Part shown: positions 50,984-59,990 of the stretch, one piece after another
Layout of the letters: each line of letters opens with the position of its first letter
Numbering within the stretch: the first letter of the stretch is position 1
NCBI GenBank assembly: GCA_045403155.1
Contig: JAXIPB010000036.1
Coordinates: 1-64,000 of the forward strand
Length of the DNA: 64,000 bases
Origin: JAXIPB01 sp045403155
GTDB taxonomy: Bacteria; Actinomycetota; Actinomycetes; Mycobacteriales; Micromonosporaceae
Direction of reading: 5' to 3'
Program-made: the position numbers and the translations under genes
The notes under the pieces: model-generated
Database searches by the model: none
Seen by the model: the letters and a program-made list of their open reading frames with translations, nothing else
Told to the model about the DNA's origin: nothing

Positions 50984-53900
50984 ATGTCGGTCGATAGGCA
51001 AGCGGCTGAGCCAGCGCCTGGACCACTCGCCACGAGCGCCGCCGCGGCCGGCGATGCCCTTCTCACTCTCGGCGGTCTGCTGCGCCGCGCCGAGGTTTCG
51101 CCGGACAAGCGGGCGCTGTACCAGATCGGCGGCCGCGAGGCGGACACGTTCTACCGCGACCGATGGTCCTACGACAAGGTGGTGCGCTCCACCCACGGCG
51201 TGAACTGCACCGGCTCGTGCTCGTGGAAGGTATACGTCAAGGACGGGATCATCACCTGGGAGTCGCAGCAGACCGACTACCCGTCGGTCGGACCGGACCG
51301 GCCCGAGTACGAGCCGCGGGGTTGCCCGCGCGGGGCCGCGTTCTCGTGGTACACCTACTCGCCGACCCGGGTGCGCTATCCGTACGCCCGGGGGGTGCTG
51401 GTGGAGATGTACCGGGAGGCCAGGGGACGGCTGGGCGACCCGGTCGCCGCCTGGGCCGACATCCAGGGCGACCCGGAGCGCCGCCGCCGCTACCAGCGGG
51501 CCCGCGGCAAGGGCGGCCTGGTGCGGGTCTCCTGGGACGAGGCCCTCGAGATGGTCGCCGCGGCCCACGTGCACGCCATCAAGGTGTACGGTCCGGACCG
51601 GGTCGCCGGCTTCTCCCCCATCCCGGCCATGTCGATGGTCTCGCACGCCGTGGGTGCCCGGTTCATCAGCCTCATCGGCGGGTCAATGCTGTCGTTCTAC
51701 GACTGGTACGCGGACCTGCCCGTCGCGTCGCCGCAAGTCTTCGGAGATCAGACCGACGTGCCCGAGTCCGCCGACTGGTGGGACGCGACCTACCTCATCA
51801 TGTGGGGCTCGAACGTGCCGGTGACGCGAACTCCGGACGCGCACTGGATGGCCGAGGCCCGGTACCGGGGGCAGAAGGTCGTGGTCGTCGCGCCCGACTA
51901 TGCCGACAACGTCAAGTTCGCCGACGAGTGGCTGCCGGCGCAGCCGGGCACCGACGGCGCGCTGGCGATGGCGATGGGCCACGTCATTCTCTCCGAGTTC
52001 TTTGTGGAGCGAAGCACCCCCCGTTTCGTCGACTACGTCAAGCGCTATACCGACCTGCCCTTCCTGGTCGTGCTCGACCAACTCGGCGATGGCACCTACA
52101 AGCCCGGCAAGTTCCTCACCGCGGCCGACCTCGGCGAGGACGGCGAGAACGCCGCGTTCAAGCCGGCCGTGTGGGACGCCGCCGCGGACACCCCGGCGGT
52201 CCCGAATGGGTCGGTCGGATTCCGGTGGGGAGAATCCGGCCTGGGTCGGTGGAACCTCGATCTCGGGTCGATCGAACCGGCGTTGGGGTACTCGACCGAT
52301 GCCGAGACGGCGATCGTGAAACTGCCGAGGTTCGACACAGAGACGCCGCAGACTCTGGTTCGCGGCGTCCCGGTTCGGCGCATCGATGGTCGCCTCACCA
52401 CAACCGTGTACGACCTGATGCTCGCCCAGTACGGGGTAGGCCGGCCGGGCCTGCCCGGCGAGTGGCCATCCTCCTATGAGGACGACTCCGTGCCATACAC
52501 CCCGGCCTGGCAGGAGCCGATCACCGGCGTACCCGCGTCCGCGTGCGCCCGCATCGCGCGGGAGTTCGCCGACAACGCCGACCGCTCCGGCGGCCGTTCG
52601 ATGATCCTGATGGGCGCGGGCACGAATCACTGGTTCCACTCCGACACGATCTACCGCTCGATGCTGGCCCTCACGACGCTCACGGGCTGTCAAGGCATCA
52701 ACGGCGGTGGCTGGGCGCACTACGTCGGGCAGGAGAAGTGCCGGCCGGTCACCGGCTGGGCACAGCTGGCGTTCGGGCTGGACTGGTCGCGCCCGCCCCG
52801 ACAGATGATCGGCACGGCCTACTGGTACATGCACACCGACCAGTGGCGATACGACACCTACGACGCCGGCGCGCTGGCCAGTCCGATCGGGAACGGGACC
52901 TTTGCGGGCCGGCATACGGCCGATCTCTTGGCGCAGTCAGCGCGGTTGGGTTGGATGCCGAGCATGCCGACGTTCGACCGTAACCCGCTCGATGTGGCGG
53001 AGGAGGCGCGCAACGTAGCGCCTGACGATCCGGCGTCGTATGTCGCCGAGGCGATCAGGTCGGGCGAACTCGGATTCGCCTGCGAAGACCCCGATGCCCC
53101 GCAGAACTGGCCGCGTGTGCTCACCGTGTGGCGGGCCAACCTGCTCGGCTCCAGCGCCAAGGGCAATGAGTACTTCCTGCGCCATCTGCTCGGCACGGAC
53201 GCCTCACTGCGGGCGACCGAGGCCGGCCCCGAGCACCGCCCGCGCGACGTGCGCTGGCGGGACGAGGCCCCGGAGGGCAAGCTGGATCTGCTGCTGTCGC
53301 TGGACTTCAGGATGACGTCCACGACGCTCTTCTCCGACGTGGTTTTGCCCGCGGCGACCTGGTACGAGAAGCACGACCTCTCGTCCACGGACATGCACCC
53401 CTTCGTGCACGCCTTCAATCCGGCGATCGCGCCGCCCTGGCAGACCCGCACAGACTTCGACGCCTTCCATGCCCTCGCGCGCACCTTTTCGACGCTCGCC
53501 CTCAGCCACCTGGGTGTCCGTCATGACGTCGTCGCCGTGCCCCTGCAGCACGACACACCCGACGAGCTCGCCACGCCCGGTGGGGTCGTGCGAGTACCCG
53601 ACGAACCCGGTGCGACGACGCCGAAGCTCATCATCGTCGAGCGCGACTACGGCGCAATCGCCGCGAAGATGGCGGCACTCGGACCGCTGCTCGACACGCT
53701 GGGTACGACGACAAAGGCCGTCACAGTGGACGTCGGGCCCGAAATCGCGTACCTGAAACGTCAGAACGGGACCGTCCAGGGTGGACCCGGCGATGGCCGC
53801 CCCCGCCTTGACCGCGACATCCACGCCTGCGAGGCCATCCTCAGCCTCTCCGGAACGACGAACGGGCGGGTCGCCGTGCGCGGATTCGAGGCGTTGGAAC

Positions 53901-54676
53901 GGCGCACCGGTACTGAGCTGAAGGACCTCGCCGCTGAGGCGGAGGGAAAACGGATCACCTTCGCCGACACGCAGGCGCGCCCGGTGCCGGTGCTGACCAG
54001 CCCGGAGTGGTCCGGCAGCGAGTCGGGCGGACGACGCTACTCCCCGTTCACCATCAACGTGGAGCGGCTCAAGCCCTGGCACACGCTCACCGGCCGGCAG
54101 CACTTCTTCCTCGACCACGACTGGATGCATGAGTTCGGCGAGGCGCTGCCCGTGTTCCGGCCGCCGCTGGATATGCACAAGCTCTTCGGGGAGCCCCGGC
54201 TGGGCCGAAGCGGAGAGCTTGAGATCACCGTGCGGTATCTGACCCCGCACTCGAAGTGGTCCATCCACTCGGAGTACCAGGACAACCTGCTGATGCTCAC
54301 ACTCTCCCGGGGCGGGCCGACGATCTGGATGAGCGAGGCCGACGCCGAGAAGATCGGTGTTCGGGACAACGACTGGATCGAGGCGGTCAACCGTAACGGG
54401 GTGGTCGTGGCGCGGGCCGTGGTCACACACAAGATGCCCGAGGGCACCGTGTACATGTACCACGCGCAGGAGCGCGTGGTGGACGTACCCAAGGCCGAGG
54501 CCTCCGGCCGGCGTGGCGGCATCCACAACTCGCTGACCCGGTTGCTCGTCAAGCCCACTCACATCATCGGCGGCTACGCGCAACTCTCGTTCGCGTTCAA
54601 CTACCTGGGGCCCACCGGCAACCAGCGCGACGAGGTGACCGTGATCCGCCGCCGGTCGCAGGAGGTTGAGTACTGA
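50984..54676 (+). CDS. narG: Respiratory nitrate reductase, alpha subunit
   Basis: A 1230-residue NarG, the molybdenum-bis-MGD subunit that reduces nitrate to nitrite on the cytoplasmic side. The FS0 cluster ligands H71, C75, C79 and C114 have the same spacing as in the E. coli enzyme. The segment FYDWYADLPVASP near residue 238 carries the aspartate that binds Mo in the family. The C-terminal VTHKMPEGTVYMYHAQERVVD and GGYAQLSFAFNYLGPTGNQRDE match the end of NarG. No twin-arginine signal is needed. It is followed by narH with a 1-bp overlap (TGATG). Confidence 0.97.
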   Translation: MSVDRQAAEPAPGPLATSAAAAGDALLTLGGLLRRAEVSPDKRALYQIGGREADTFYRDRWSYDKVVRSTHGVNCTGSCSWKVYVKDGIITWESQQTDYPSVGPDRPEYEPRGCPRGAAFSWYTYSPTRVRYPYARGVLVEMYREARGRLGDPVAAWADIQGDPERRRRYQRARGKGGLVRVSWDEALEMVAAAHVHAIKVYGPDRVAGFSPIPAMSMVSHAVGARFISLIGGSMLSFYDWYADLPVASPQVFGDQTDVPESADWWDATYLIMWGSNVPVTRTPDAHWMAEARYRGQKVVVVAPDYADNVKFADEWLPAQPGTDGALAMAMGHVILSEFFVERSTPRFVDYVKRYTDLPFLVVLDQLGDGTYKPGKFLTAADLGEDGENAAFKPAVWDAAADTPAVPNGSVGFRWGESGLGRWNLDLGSIEPALGYSTDAETAIVKLPRFDTETPQTLVRGVPVRRIDGRLTTTVYDLMLAQYGVGRPGLPGEWPSSYEDDSVPYTPAWQEPITGVPASACARIAREFADNADRSGGRSMILMGAGTNHWFHSDTIYRSMLALTTLTGCQGINGGGWAHYVGQEKCRPVTGWAQLAFGLDWSRPPRQMIGTAYWYMHTDQWRYDTYDAGALASPIGNGTFAGRHTADLLAQSARLGWMPSMPTFDRNPLDVAEEARNVAPDDPASYVAEAIRSGELGFACEDPDAPQNWPRVLTVWRANLLGSSAKGNEYFLRHLLGTDASLRATEAGPEHRPRDVRWRDEAPEGKLDLLLSLDFRMTSTTLFSDVVLPAATWYEKHDLSSTDMHPFVHAFNPAIAPPWQTRTDFDAFHALARTFSTLALSHLGVRHDVVAVPLQHDTPDELATPGGVVRVPDEPGATTPKLIIVERDYGAIAAKMAALGPLLDTLGTTTKAVTVDVGPEIAYLKRQNGTVQGGPGDGRPRLDRDIHACEAILSLSGTTNGRVAVRGFEALERRTGTELKDLAAEAEGKRITFADTQARPVPVLTSPEWSGSESGGRRYSPFTINVERLKPWHTLTGRQHFFLDHDWMHEFGEALPVFRPPLDMHKLFGEPRLGRSGELEITVRYLTPHSKWSIHSEYQDNLLMLTLSRGGPTIWMSEADAEKIGVRDNDWIEAVNRNGVVVARAVVTHKMPEGTVYMYHAQERVVDVPKAEASGRRGGIHNSLTRLLVKPTHIIGGYAQLSFAFNYLGPTGNQRDEVTVIRRRSQEVEY

Positions 54677-56364
54677 TGCGCCCGATGGCTCAGATGGCGA
54701 TGGTGATGAACCTCGACAAGTGCATCGGGTGCCACACCTGCTCGGTGACCTGCAAGCAGGCGTGGACCAACCGATCTGGTGTCGAGTACGTGTGGTTCAA
54801 CAACGTGGAGTCCCGCCCCGGTCAGGGCTATCCGCGCACGTACCAGGACCAGCAGCGCTGGGAGGGCGGCTGGACCCGGACCCGGTTCGGCCGGCTCAAG
54901 CCGCGGGCGGGCGGCCGCCTCAAGAAGTTGATGACGATCTTCGCCAACCCGAAGCTGCCGTCCATTCAGGACTATTACGAGCCGTGGACGTACGAGTACG
55001 AGCACCTCCTCACCGCCCCGGCCGGCGAGCACACACCCGTCGCCCGGCCCAGGTCGCTCATCACCGGCGAGCACACCAAGATTTCATGGAGTGCCAACTG
55101 GGACGACTCCCTCGCCGGCGGCAACGAGATCGCCACCGGCGACCCGATCCTCGCCCAGGTCTCGGATCGGGTCCGCGAGGAGTACGAGAAGTCGTTCCTG
55201 TTCTTCCTGCCGCGCATCTGTGAGCACTGCCTCAACCCGTCCTGTGCCGCCTCGTGCCCGTCCGGTGCCATCTACAAGCGCAGCGAGGACGGCATCGTAC
55301 TGGTCGATCAGGACCGGTGCCGCGGCTGGCGGATGTGCATCACGGGCTGCCCGTATAAGAAGGTGTACTTCAACCATCGCACCGGCAAGGCGGAGAAGTG
55401 CACGTTCTGCTTTCCGCGAGTCGAGATCGGCATGCCGACGGTGTGCTCGGAGACGTGCGTCGGGCGGCTGCGCTACATCGGGCTGATGCTCTACGACGCC
55501 GACGCGGTCGGCAAGGCGGCGGCCGTCAAGGACGAGACCGACCTGTACGCCTCACAGATCTCGGTCTTCCTCGACCCGAGCGACCCCGATGTCGTCGCCG
55601 CCGCTCGCGCCAACGGCATCCCTGAGGACTGGATCGATGCGGCCCGCCGCTCCCCGGTCTGGGACCTCATCATGCGCCACCAGGTCGCCCTCCCACTGCA
55701 CCCGGAGTACCGCACCATGCCGATGGTGTGGTACATCCCGCCACTGTCTCCTGTGGTCGACGTCCTGCGTGACACCGGCCACGACGGAGAGGATCCGAGC
55801 AACCTCTTCGGCGCGGTCGAGTCGCTGCGCATCCCGGTGGAGTACCTGGCCGGACTCTTCACCGCCGGAGACACCGGCCGGGTGACCGAAGTCTTGCGTC
55901 GGCTGGCGGCGATGCGCGCGTACCAGCGACGCATCAACCTGGGCGAGGAGCGCGACGAGTCCATCGCTGCCGCGGTGGGCATGAGCGGAGCCCAGATCGA
56001 GGAGATGTACCGGCTGCTCGCCATCGCGAAGTACGACGAACGGTACGTCATTCCGGCCGCCCACGCGGAGACCGCGGCCGGGCTCGAGGAGCTGGCGACC
56101 GGGTGCTCGCTCGACTATGAGGGCGGGCCGGGCATGGGCGGATCGGGTCCCTTCGGCGAAGCGTCCGGACGGTACTCGCCCATCGCGGTGGAGAACTTCC
56201 AGGCCCTATCCACCCGGCAGCGCGCCGATGACGTCACGCCGGGCGGCGAGCAGCCCCGGCGAGTCAACCTGCTCAACTGGGACGGCAAGGGACGGCCGGA
56301 GGGGCTGTTCCCGCCCCACGCCGACGAATCAAGCGCCGACGAGTCAAGCGAGGAGCGGCCGTGA
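54676..56364 (+). CDS. narH: Respiratory nitrate reductase, beta subunit
   Basis: A 562-residue electron-transfer subunit. Four clusters are laid out as in E. coli: C16, C19, C22, C26 (CIGCHTCSVTC), then CEHCLNPSCAASCPSG, then CRGWRMCITGCPYKK where W replaces a cysteine and gives the [3Fe-4S] type, and CTFCFPRVEIGMPTVCSETC. It passes electrons from NarI to NarG at the membrane. The last 20 residues contain a short ADESS repeat. It overlaps narJ by 4 bp. Confidence 0.97.
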   Translation: MRPMAQMAMVMNLDKCIGCHTCSVTCKQAWTNRSGVEYVWFNNVESRPGQGYPRTYQDQQRWEGGWTRTRFGRLKPRAGGRLKKLMTIFANPKLPSIQDYYEPWTYEYEHLLTAPAGEHTPVARPRSLITGEHTKISWSANWDDSLAGGNEIATGDPILAQVSDRVREEYEKSFLFFLPRICEHCLNPSCAASCPSGAIYKRSEDGIVLVDQDRCRGWRMCITGCPYKKVYFNHRTGKAEKCTFCFPRVEIGMPTVCSETCVGRLRYIGLMLYDADAVGKAAAVKDETDLYASQISVFLDPSDPDVVAAARANGIPEDWIDAARRSPVWDLIMRHQVALPLHPEYRTMPMVWYIPPLSPVVDVLRDTGHDGEDPSNLFGAVESLRIPVEYLAGLFTAGDTGRVTEVLRRLAAMRAYQRRINLGEERDESIAAAVGMSGAQIEEMYRLLAIAKYDERYVIPAAHAETAAGLEELATGCSLDYEGGPGMGGSGPFGEASGRYSPIAVENFQALSTRQRADDVTPGGEQPRRVNLLNWDGKGRPEGLFPPHADESSADESSEERP

Positions 56365-56969
56365 ACGGTACTCAGCGGGCGATCGCCGCCCGCGCCGCCT
56401 CGATGTTGCTGCGATATCCGGACGCGGAGGTCCTCGGCGCGCTGCCGACTCTGCTCGCCGCGGTGGAGACCCTACCCTCCGGCATCTCGGCGTCGCTCAA
56501 ACGGGTCGCCGAACATCGGGCGTCGGCCGGAGCAACCGCGCTCGGCGACGAGTACGTGCGGCTGTTCGACTTCCGTCGGCGGTGCTGTCTGTATTTGACG
56601 TACTACACCTGCGGCGACACCCGGAAGCGCGGCGAGGCTTTGGTGCACTTCGCCGCGGCGTACCGCGGCGCCGGACTCGAAGTGGACGGAGGTGAGCTGC
56701 CCGACTTCCTGCCCGCCGTGCTTGATTTGGCCGCTGCCGACGCTGCCGGTTGGCGGATCCTGCGAGACCACCGGGTCGGGGTGGATCTGCTCGAACGGGC
56801 GCTCGCGGCCGAGAGGTCGATCTACCAGTACGCGGCCGACGCGGTCCTCGCGATGCTGCCAGCGGCCGGCCCGGCTGAGCTCGCGGCCGCGGCGGGCCTG
56901 GTCCGATCCGGGCCACCGCACGAAGAAGTGGGCCTTGAACCCTATCCGGCCCTAGGAGGCCATCGGTGA
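56361..56969 (+). CDS. narJ: Nitrate reductase assembly chaperone
   Basis: A 202-residue all-helical chaperone of the TorD/NarJ superfamily that holds NarG-NarH until the molybdenum cofactor is inserted. Family marks are RAASMLLRYPDAEVL, EYVRLFDFRRRCCLYLTYYT, and GELPDFLPAVLDLAA. It starts at GTG inside the narH end and overlaps narI by 4 bp. Unusual is the double C in RRRCCLY where most relatives have other residues. Confidence 0.94.
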   Translation: MNGTQRAIAARAASMLLRYPDAEVLGALPTLLAAVETLPSGISASLKRVAEHRASAGATALGDEYVRLFDFRRRCCLYLTYYTCGDTRKRGEALVHFAAAYRGAGLEVDGGELPDFLPAVLDLAAADAAGWRILRDHRVGVDLLERALAAERSIYQYAADAVLAMLPAAGPAELAAAAGLVRSGPPHEEVGLEPYPALGGHR

Positions 56970-57685
56970 ACACGCTGCTGTGGGTGATCATCCCGTACCT
57001 GTCCATCGTGGTCTTCATCGGTGGCCTGATCTGGCGTCGCCGCTATGACAAGTTCGGGTGGACCACCCGTTCGTCTCAGCTATACGAGAGCAACATCCTG
57101 CGCTGGGGCAGTCCCCTGTTCCACTTTGGCATCCTGCTCGTGCTGCTCGGGCACATCGGAGGGCTGATCGTTCCAAAGTCGTGGACCGAGGCGATCGGCA
57201 TCAGCGAGCACACCTACCACCTGACGGCCGTGTTCCTCGGCACCGTCGCCGGCATGTGCACGCTGATCGGCATGGCGATCCTCATCGCCCGGCGCCGGCT
57301 CGTCGGACCGGTCTTTACCGCCACGACCAACAACGACAAGGCGATGTACCTCGTGCTCGGCAGCGTCATCGTGCTTGGGCTCTGGGCAACCGTCCGGGCG
57401 AACCTGCTGGGCGCCGGATACGACTACCGCGAAACCGTCTCGCCGTGGTTCCGATCGATCTTCGTGTTCCAGCCCGATCCGTCCATCATGGCCGGTGTGC
57501 CAGTCAGCTTCCAGATTCACATCCTGGCGGCTTTTGTGCTGTTCGCCTTCTGGCCCTTCACGAGACTGGTCCACGCGTTCAGCGCACCGGTGGGCTACGT
57601 CACCAGACCGTACGTCGTCTACCGCGGCCGAGATACGGGATCGCAGCGCGGTCTGCGCCAGGCCCGCCGTGGCTGGGACAGGTGA
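56966..57685 (+). CDS. narI: Respiratory nitrate reductase, gamma subunit (cytochrome b)
   Basis: A 239-residue membrane subunit with five hydrophobic helices that takes electrons from menaquinol and passes them to NarH. Heme-ligand candidates are the histidines in FHFGILLVLLGHIGGL (helix 2) and in QIHILAAFVLFAFWPFTRLVH (last helix). It starts at GTG. The tail (YVVYRGRDTGSQRGLRQARR) is basic, on the cytoplasmic side. The narK start lies 5 bp after its stop. Confidence 0.95.
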   Translation: MNTLLWVIIPYLSIVVFIGGLIWRRRYDKFGWTTRSSQLYESNILRWGSPLFHFGILLVLLGHIGGLIVPKSWTEAIGISEHTYHLTAVFLGTVAGMCTLIGMAILIARRRLVGPVFTATTNNDKAMYLVLGSVIVLGLWATVRANLLGAGYDYRETVSPWFRSIFVFQPDPSIMAGVPVSFQIHILAAFVLFAFWPFTRLVHAFSAPVGYVTRPYVVYRGRDTGSQRGLRQARRGWDR

Positions 57686-57690
57686 GTTCG

Positions 57691-58920
57691 ATGAGCACCG
57701 GCAAGACTGCCGCGAAGCCCGCCAAGGTGGCGGCTCCACCGGCTCCTGCCATGTCCCGGGGCGCGGCCCTCAACCTCGCCCTGGCCACGATCGGCTTCAT
57801 GGTCAACTTCTGGGCGTGGGCGTTGCTAGGACCGCTCGGCCCCGGCCTCAAGGAGCGTCTGGACCTCAGCTTCGCGGCCCAGTCCTTCCTCGTCGCCGTT
57901 CCGATCGTCGTCGGCTCGCTCGGTCGGATCCCGATTGGCGCGCTCACCGACAAGCTCGGCGCCCGGCGCATGTTCCCCGCGGTAACCCTGGCCACAGTGG
58001 TCCCGGTTCTGATCCTCGCGTTCGTCCAGTCCTCGTACCCGGCGATAATTGTGGCCGGATTCTTCCTCGGCGTAGGCGGGACCGCCTTTGCGGTCGGTGT
58101 GCCACTCGTCTCGGGCTGGTACCCGCCGGCTCGGCGAGGCTTCGCGCTCGGCGTGTTCGGCATCGGCATGGGCGGCACCGCGATCGCCAACTTCACGACG
58201 GTTCGGCTCGCCGATGCATACGGCGAGCGGGCCCCGTTCTTCCTCGTCGCCGCCGTTCTTGTCGGTTACGCCCTCATCGCGTACCTGCTGGTCCGCGACG
58301 CGCCCGGCCGGGCTCTGGGCGGATCGCCGTGGGAACGCACCGCGGCCGCGGGCCGGATGACCGTCACGTGGCAGCTCGCCTTCCTCTACGCGGTCGGATT
58401 CGGCGGCTTCGTCGCGTTCAGCGTGTACCTGCCCGCCTACCTTCGCATCGCGTACGGCCTCAGCATCAGCAACGCCGCTCTTCGCACGGCGGGCTTCGTC
58501 GTGCTCGCCGTCGCGGCCCGCCCCATCGGCGGCTGGCTATCCGACCGGTACCATCCAGTGCCGGTGCTCGTCGCCTGCTTCGGCGGCGTCGCGGTCCTGG
58601 CCGTGATCCAGGCCTTCCAGCCCCCGCTTATCCCGCTCGGCACCATCGCGTTCCTCGGCATGGCTACGCTCCTCGGCGGCGCCAGCGGCGCGGTTTTCGC
58701 TCTCGTCGGAAAGGTCGCGCCGTCGGACAAGGTGGGCGCCATCACCGGACTCGTCGGCGCCGCCGGCGGCCTCGGCGGGTTCGTGCCGCCGCTCATCATG
58801 GGATGGGTGTACGGAATGGAAGGTTCCTACGCGATCGGACTCATGCTGCTCTCCGACGTGGCGCTCGCCGCCGCCGTATACACCGCGGTCAAGATGGCCG
58901 GCCTTGCCCGTACGACCTGA
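57691..58920 (+). CDS. narK: Nitrate/nitrite MFS transporter
   Basis: A 409-residue transporter with twelve hydrophobic helices. The NarK pattern is clear: FMVNFWAWALLGPLGPGLKE in helix 1, GSLGRIPIGALTDKLGARRM, GTAFAVGVPLVSGWYPPARR, and the glycine-rich nitrate signature GAAGGLGGFVPPLIMGW near the end. It imports nitrate and/or exports nitrite for the reductase encoded just upstream. A GTG at 57682 would overlap narI (GTGA) and add three residues; ATG 57691 is used here. Confidence 0.93.
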   Translation: MSTGKTAAKPAKVAAPPAPAMSRGAALNLALATIGFMVNFWAWALLGPLGPGLKERLDLSFAAQSFLVAVPIVVGSLGRIPIGALTDKLGARRMFPAVTLATVVPVLILAFVQSSYPAIIVAGFFLGVGGTAFAVGVPLVSGWYPPARRGFALGVFGIGMGGTAIANFTTVRLADAYGERAPFFLVAAVLVGYALIAYLLVRDAPGRALGGSPWERTAAAGRMTVTWQLAFLYAVGFGGFVAFSVYLPAYLRIAYGLSISNAALRTAGFVVLAVAARPIGGWLSDRYHPVPVLVACFGGVAVLAVIQAFQPPLIPLGTIAFLGMATLLGGASGAVFALVGKVAPSDKVGAITGLVGAAGGLGGFVPPLIMGWVYGMEGSYAIGLMLLSDVALAAAVYTAVKMAGLARTT

Positions 58921-59027
58921 TCCGTGCTCGACCCCACGGCAAGGCAGCGGCACGAACTGTTAGACCACAACGGTTTCCAGCGCGCTCGCCCGCAGGCCCT
59001 GTCCGTACGGAGTCCACGCTTCCGTGG

Positions 59028-59471
59028 TCAGGCCCGGGCACGCGACTCGAACACGCCCTTGAGGTTGGCCAGGTGCCGCGCCGTCTCCCGGTTCATCATG
59101 GGCACCATCAGCGGACCGAGCACACGCATGATGCCGGGGGGCGACGCCTCCACGTGTTTCGTGAACCGCGATCCCGCACCGTCCGGCTCGACGGTGTGGG
59201 TGATGACCACGGTGAAGTCACCGAGCCGCCCGTCGAAGACCACACGCCTCGGCGCGTCGTAACCGGTCACGGTGATCGTGCCCTCGGAGGCGCCCCGGAA
59301 CGGCTGCCGCCGCTCGATCTGGAACACTGCGCCCGGACCGACGGTCTCTCCCTCGGCGAGGCGGGCGGCCAGGATGTCGGTGTGCCACTGGGGGTCGTTG
59401 CGCACGTCGCTGACGAAGGCGAAGACCTCCTCAGGTGGGCTGGCGATCGAGATGCTCCTGTTGATCTTCAC
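59028..59471 (-). CDS. SRPBCC-family protein
   Basis: A 147-residue single START-like domain. RSISIASPPEEVFAFVSDVR opens it, WHTDILAARLAEGETVGPGA and GYDAPRRVVFDGRLGDFTVV continue, and a helix with HLANLKGVFESR closes it. It may bind a hydrophobic ligand. The GTG start is chosen because AGGAGG lies 7 bases upstream (AGGAGGTATGCA). The ABM-like gene ends 10 bp upstream on the same strand, so they are likely co-transcribed. Confidence 0.85.
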   Translation of the reverse strand: MKINRSISIASPPEEVFAFVSDVRNDPQWHTDILAARLAEGETVGPGAVFQIERRQPFRGASEGTITVTGYDAPRRVVFDGRLGDFTVVITHTVEPDGAGSRFTKHVEASPPGIMRVLGPLMVPMMNRETARHLANLKGVFESRARA

Positions 59472-59481
59472 TGCATACCTC

Positions 59482-59871
59482 CTAGCGGACGCTGGCGCGG
59501 GTGAAGCCGCCGCCGTGCTCGGGGAACAGCGACACCGTGGTGCCGGGCGCGGCGAAATGCGCCATCGCGTTGGTGAGCGTGGCCGACGGCTCGCCGTACA
59601 CCTGCTCGCCCACGGTCGACTCGATCCAGTCCCAGGCGCTGTCCAGGTGCTGCGCGACCACGCCGAGGTGGAAGTCCATCGAAGCGGGGTCCGGGTGGAC
59701 CTGGACACACGTGACCGTACGGCCGAGGGCGTCGAACCAGTAGTTGAACGCGATGACGCGCGGCTCGTTGGTCTCGACGAGGTCGGCGACCTCCCGGTAC
59801 GCCTTCCGGGCCTCCTGCTCCTTGCCGTCCTTGATCGCGTAGCTGCCGACGTAGATGAACGGACCGGACAT
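59482..59871 (-). CDS. ABM-like dimeric alpha-beta-barrel protein
   Basis: A 129-residue protein. FIYVGSYAIKDGKEQEARKA and YREVADLVETNEPRVIAFNY resemble the antibiotic-biosynthesis-monooxygenase-like fold, with a variable second half (QVHPDPASMDFHLGVVAQHL) that fits the second beta-alpha-beta unit. No catalytic residues can be assigned. It is divergent from the SARP regulator gene with a 119-bp spacer and precedes the SRPBCC gene, so the regulator may act on this pair. Confidence 0.7.
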   Translation of the reverse strand: MSGPFIYVGSYAIKDGKEQEARKAYREVADLVETNEPRVIAFNYWFDALGRTVTCVQVHPDPASMDFHLGVVAQHLDSAWDWIESTVGEQVYGEPSATLTNAMAHFAAPGTTVSLFPEHGGGFTRASVR

Positions 59872-59990
59872 CTCTGCCTCCTGTGTCTACAGTGGGGAAA
59901 CGGTCTCTCGGCACTAGGCTGCCCAGGCCCAGTAACGACCGACTAACGGCAGCGGCGCACCTCGCCGCCGCGCCCGTCGGCGAGGTAGGG

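Noticed and set aside
52889..52910. Second DosR-like stretch within narG (GGGACCTTTGCGGGCC)
   Set aside because: It is inside coding sequence, has the wrong spacing and is explained by codon usage.
53204..54583. Minus-strand frame inside narG
   Set aside because: Antisense to a highly conserved gene; no motif seen.
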